DNA of 6,210 nucleotides, taken from Methanothrix sp. GTDB lineage: Archaea; Halobacteriota; Methanosarcinia; Methanotrichales; Methanotrichaceae. Both the position numbers and the translations under genes were made by a program. The notes beneath the pieces were generated by a model, which was not told where the DNA came from, searched no databases, and saw nothing but the letters and a program-made list of their open reading frames with translations. The stretch spans positions 1 through 6,210 of the forward strand of contig JALNZQ010000166.1 of assembly GCA_023229165.1 (NCBI GenBank), read 5' to 3'. Shown here piece after piece: positions 5,704 through 6,210 of the stretch (positions are counted from its first letter, which is position 1; every line of letters starts with the position of its first letter).

Positions 5704-6210
5704 GGTGTCCATTTATTCTTTGATATCTGAAACTTCAGTTCAAATGGATCGAAAAGAAGATCCGCTTTATCTGGCTCAATGTAGCGCAGCCCTTTTTTTT
5801 GCACATCTGGCTCGCGCAGCAGTGGATCGTAAACGTAAGCGTCAAGTCCCTTTTCTATAAGGAGCCTCGCCAGGGCCAGGTTGCGGCTATGATAGAACTC
5901 TTTTACACCAGCCCGGAAAGTTATGCCCTTGATGCAGATCTTAATGCTGAAAAGCGGCTTGTTGATTTTCATGCACTCCAGCAATATTCTTTCCGCCCAG
6001 TAGCGGATCATCTCGTCGTTGACCTCTCGCGAGACGCAGAGCAAGCGGCAATTGGAAAAGTGCTCTCTCTTTTCCATCTCTTTAATGAGAAACCAGGGGT
6101 ATACAGGAATGCAGTGGCCGCCTACGCCGGTGGAGGGCAGATGAATGTGGCAAAACTGGTGGTTGGCCTTCTCTCTTGCCTCGAAAAAGTCTATTCCTAA
6201 ATCCTCGCAA
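5700..6210 (-). CDS. Nucleotide-sugar dehydrogenase (UDP-N-acetyl-mannosamine dehydrogenase type), 5' part outside window
   Basis: C-terminal part of an NAD-dependent UDP-sugar dehydrogenase, which oxidises a sugar C6 hydroxyl to a carboxylate. The frame stays open to the window edge, so the NAD-binding domain lies outside. Visible from the edge: LGIDFFEAREKANHQ, then the active-site motif GVGGHCIPVYPWFL with catalytic Cys at 6113-6111, then SREVNDEM, and then the UDP-binding domain with KGITFRAGVKEF, SRNLALARLL and YVYDPLL. GGHCIPVYPWF resembles WecC-type (UDP-ManNAc) enzymes more than UDP-glucose dehydrogenases. About 37 residues follow YVYDPLL; the usual closing part, a D-H-x-x-F segment and then a VVDGRN-like strand, is not recognisable, so the C-terminus appears short. 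A run of eight A (T8 at 5793-5800 on the plus strand) lies in this region. The stop overlaps the glycosyltransferase start as ATGA. Probable product: an N-acetylhexosaminuronic acid donor. Confidence 0.92.
   Translation of the reverse strand, partial: CEDLGIDFFEAREKANHQFCHIHLPSTGVGGHCIPVYPWFLIKEMEKREHFSNCRLLCVSREVNDEMIRYWAERILLECMKINKPLFSIKICIKGITFRAGVKEFYHSRNLALARLLIEKGLDAYVYDPLLREPDVQKKGLRYIEPDKADLLFDPFELKFQISKNKWTP

Noticed and set aside
5690..5860. Frameshift in the dehydrogenase at the A8 run as the cause of its short C-terminus
   Set aside because: Both alternative frames after the run stop within about 5-20 codons and do not yield the missing family ending, so a single indel there is not supported, although a larger deletion remains possible.
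5799..6200. Open frame on the plus strand (133 codons)
   Set aside because: Antisense shadow of the nucleotide-sugar dehydrogenase, which carries the GGHCIPVYPWF active-site motif on the other strand.
1..6210. CRISPR array, tRNA or rRNA genes, insertion sequences
   Set aside because: No regularly spaced direct repeats, no recognisable RNA-gene sequence, and no transposase or terminal repeats were seen on either strand.

Overview
The window looks like a surface-glycan (nucleotide-sugar and glycosyl-tailoring) region of a prokaryote, probably a euryarchaeon of the methanogen type. The lineage call is an inference. It rests on two archaeal-style TATA elements (TATAAAA preceded by GTTAAnGC) in the one true intergenic promoter region, an oligo-T tract rather than a hairpin terminator after glmS, and Shine-Dalgarno sequences of the GAGG / GAGGTG type. 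No rRNA, tRNA, CRISPR array or mobile element was seen.

Layout. Bases 2-1453 (+) hold the C-terminal four fifths of glmS, glutamine-fructose-6-phosphate aminotransferase, cut by the window edge. A 59-base convergent gap with a T-rich terminator follows. A class I SAM-dependent methyltransferase lies at 1513-2277 (-). A divergent intergenic region of about 150 bases carries one TATA-type promoter facing each way. Next is a tightly overlapping (+) operon: a PIG-L type deacetylase (2431-3060), a CarB-like ATP-grasp ligase (3048-4100) and a PHP-family metal-dependent hydrolase (4097-4729). The PHP gene converges on, and overlaps by 22 bases, a second (-) operon. That operon holds a nucleotide-sugar dehydrogenase of the UDP-ManNAc dehydrogenase type (5700 to beyond the window end) followed by a GT4-like glycosyltransferase (4708-5703).

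How they may work together. GlmS makes glucosamine-6-phosphate, the entry to UDP-GlcNAc. The dehydrogenase probably oxidises a UDP-N-acetylhexosamine to its uronic acid, the glycosyltransferase adds a sugar, and the methyltransferase may decorate it. The most interesting part is the deacetylase / ATP-grasp / PHP trio. Deacetylation would expose an amine, and an ATP-grasp ligase could then join it to a carboxylate through an acyl-phosphate. This would be a deacetylate-then-acylate tailoring module, with the PHP protein as an associated phosphatase. That chemistry is inferred from family knowledge and gene order, not shown.

Two gene ends look short for their families: the PHP protein ends soon after its last metal motif, inside the convergent overlap, and the dehydrogenase lacks the usual end of its UDP-binding domain.
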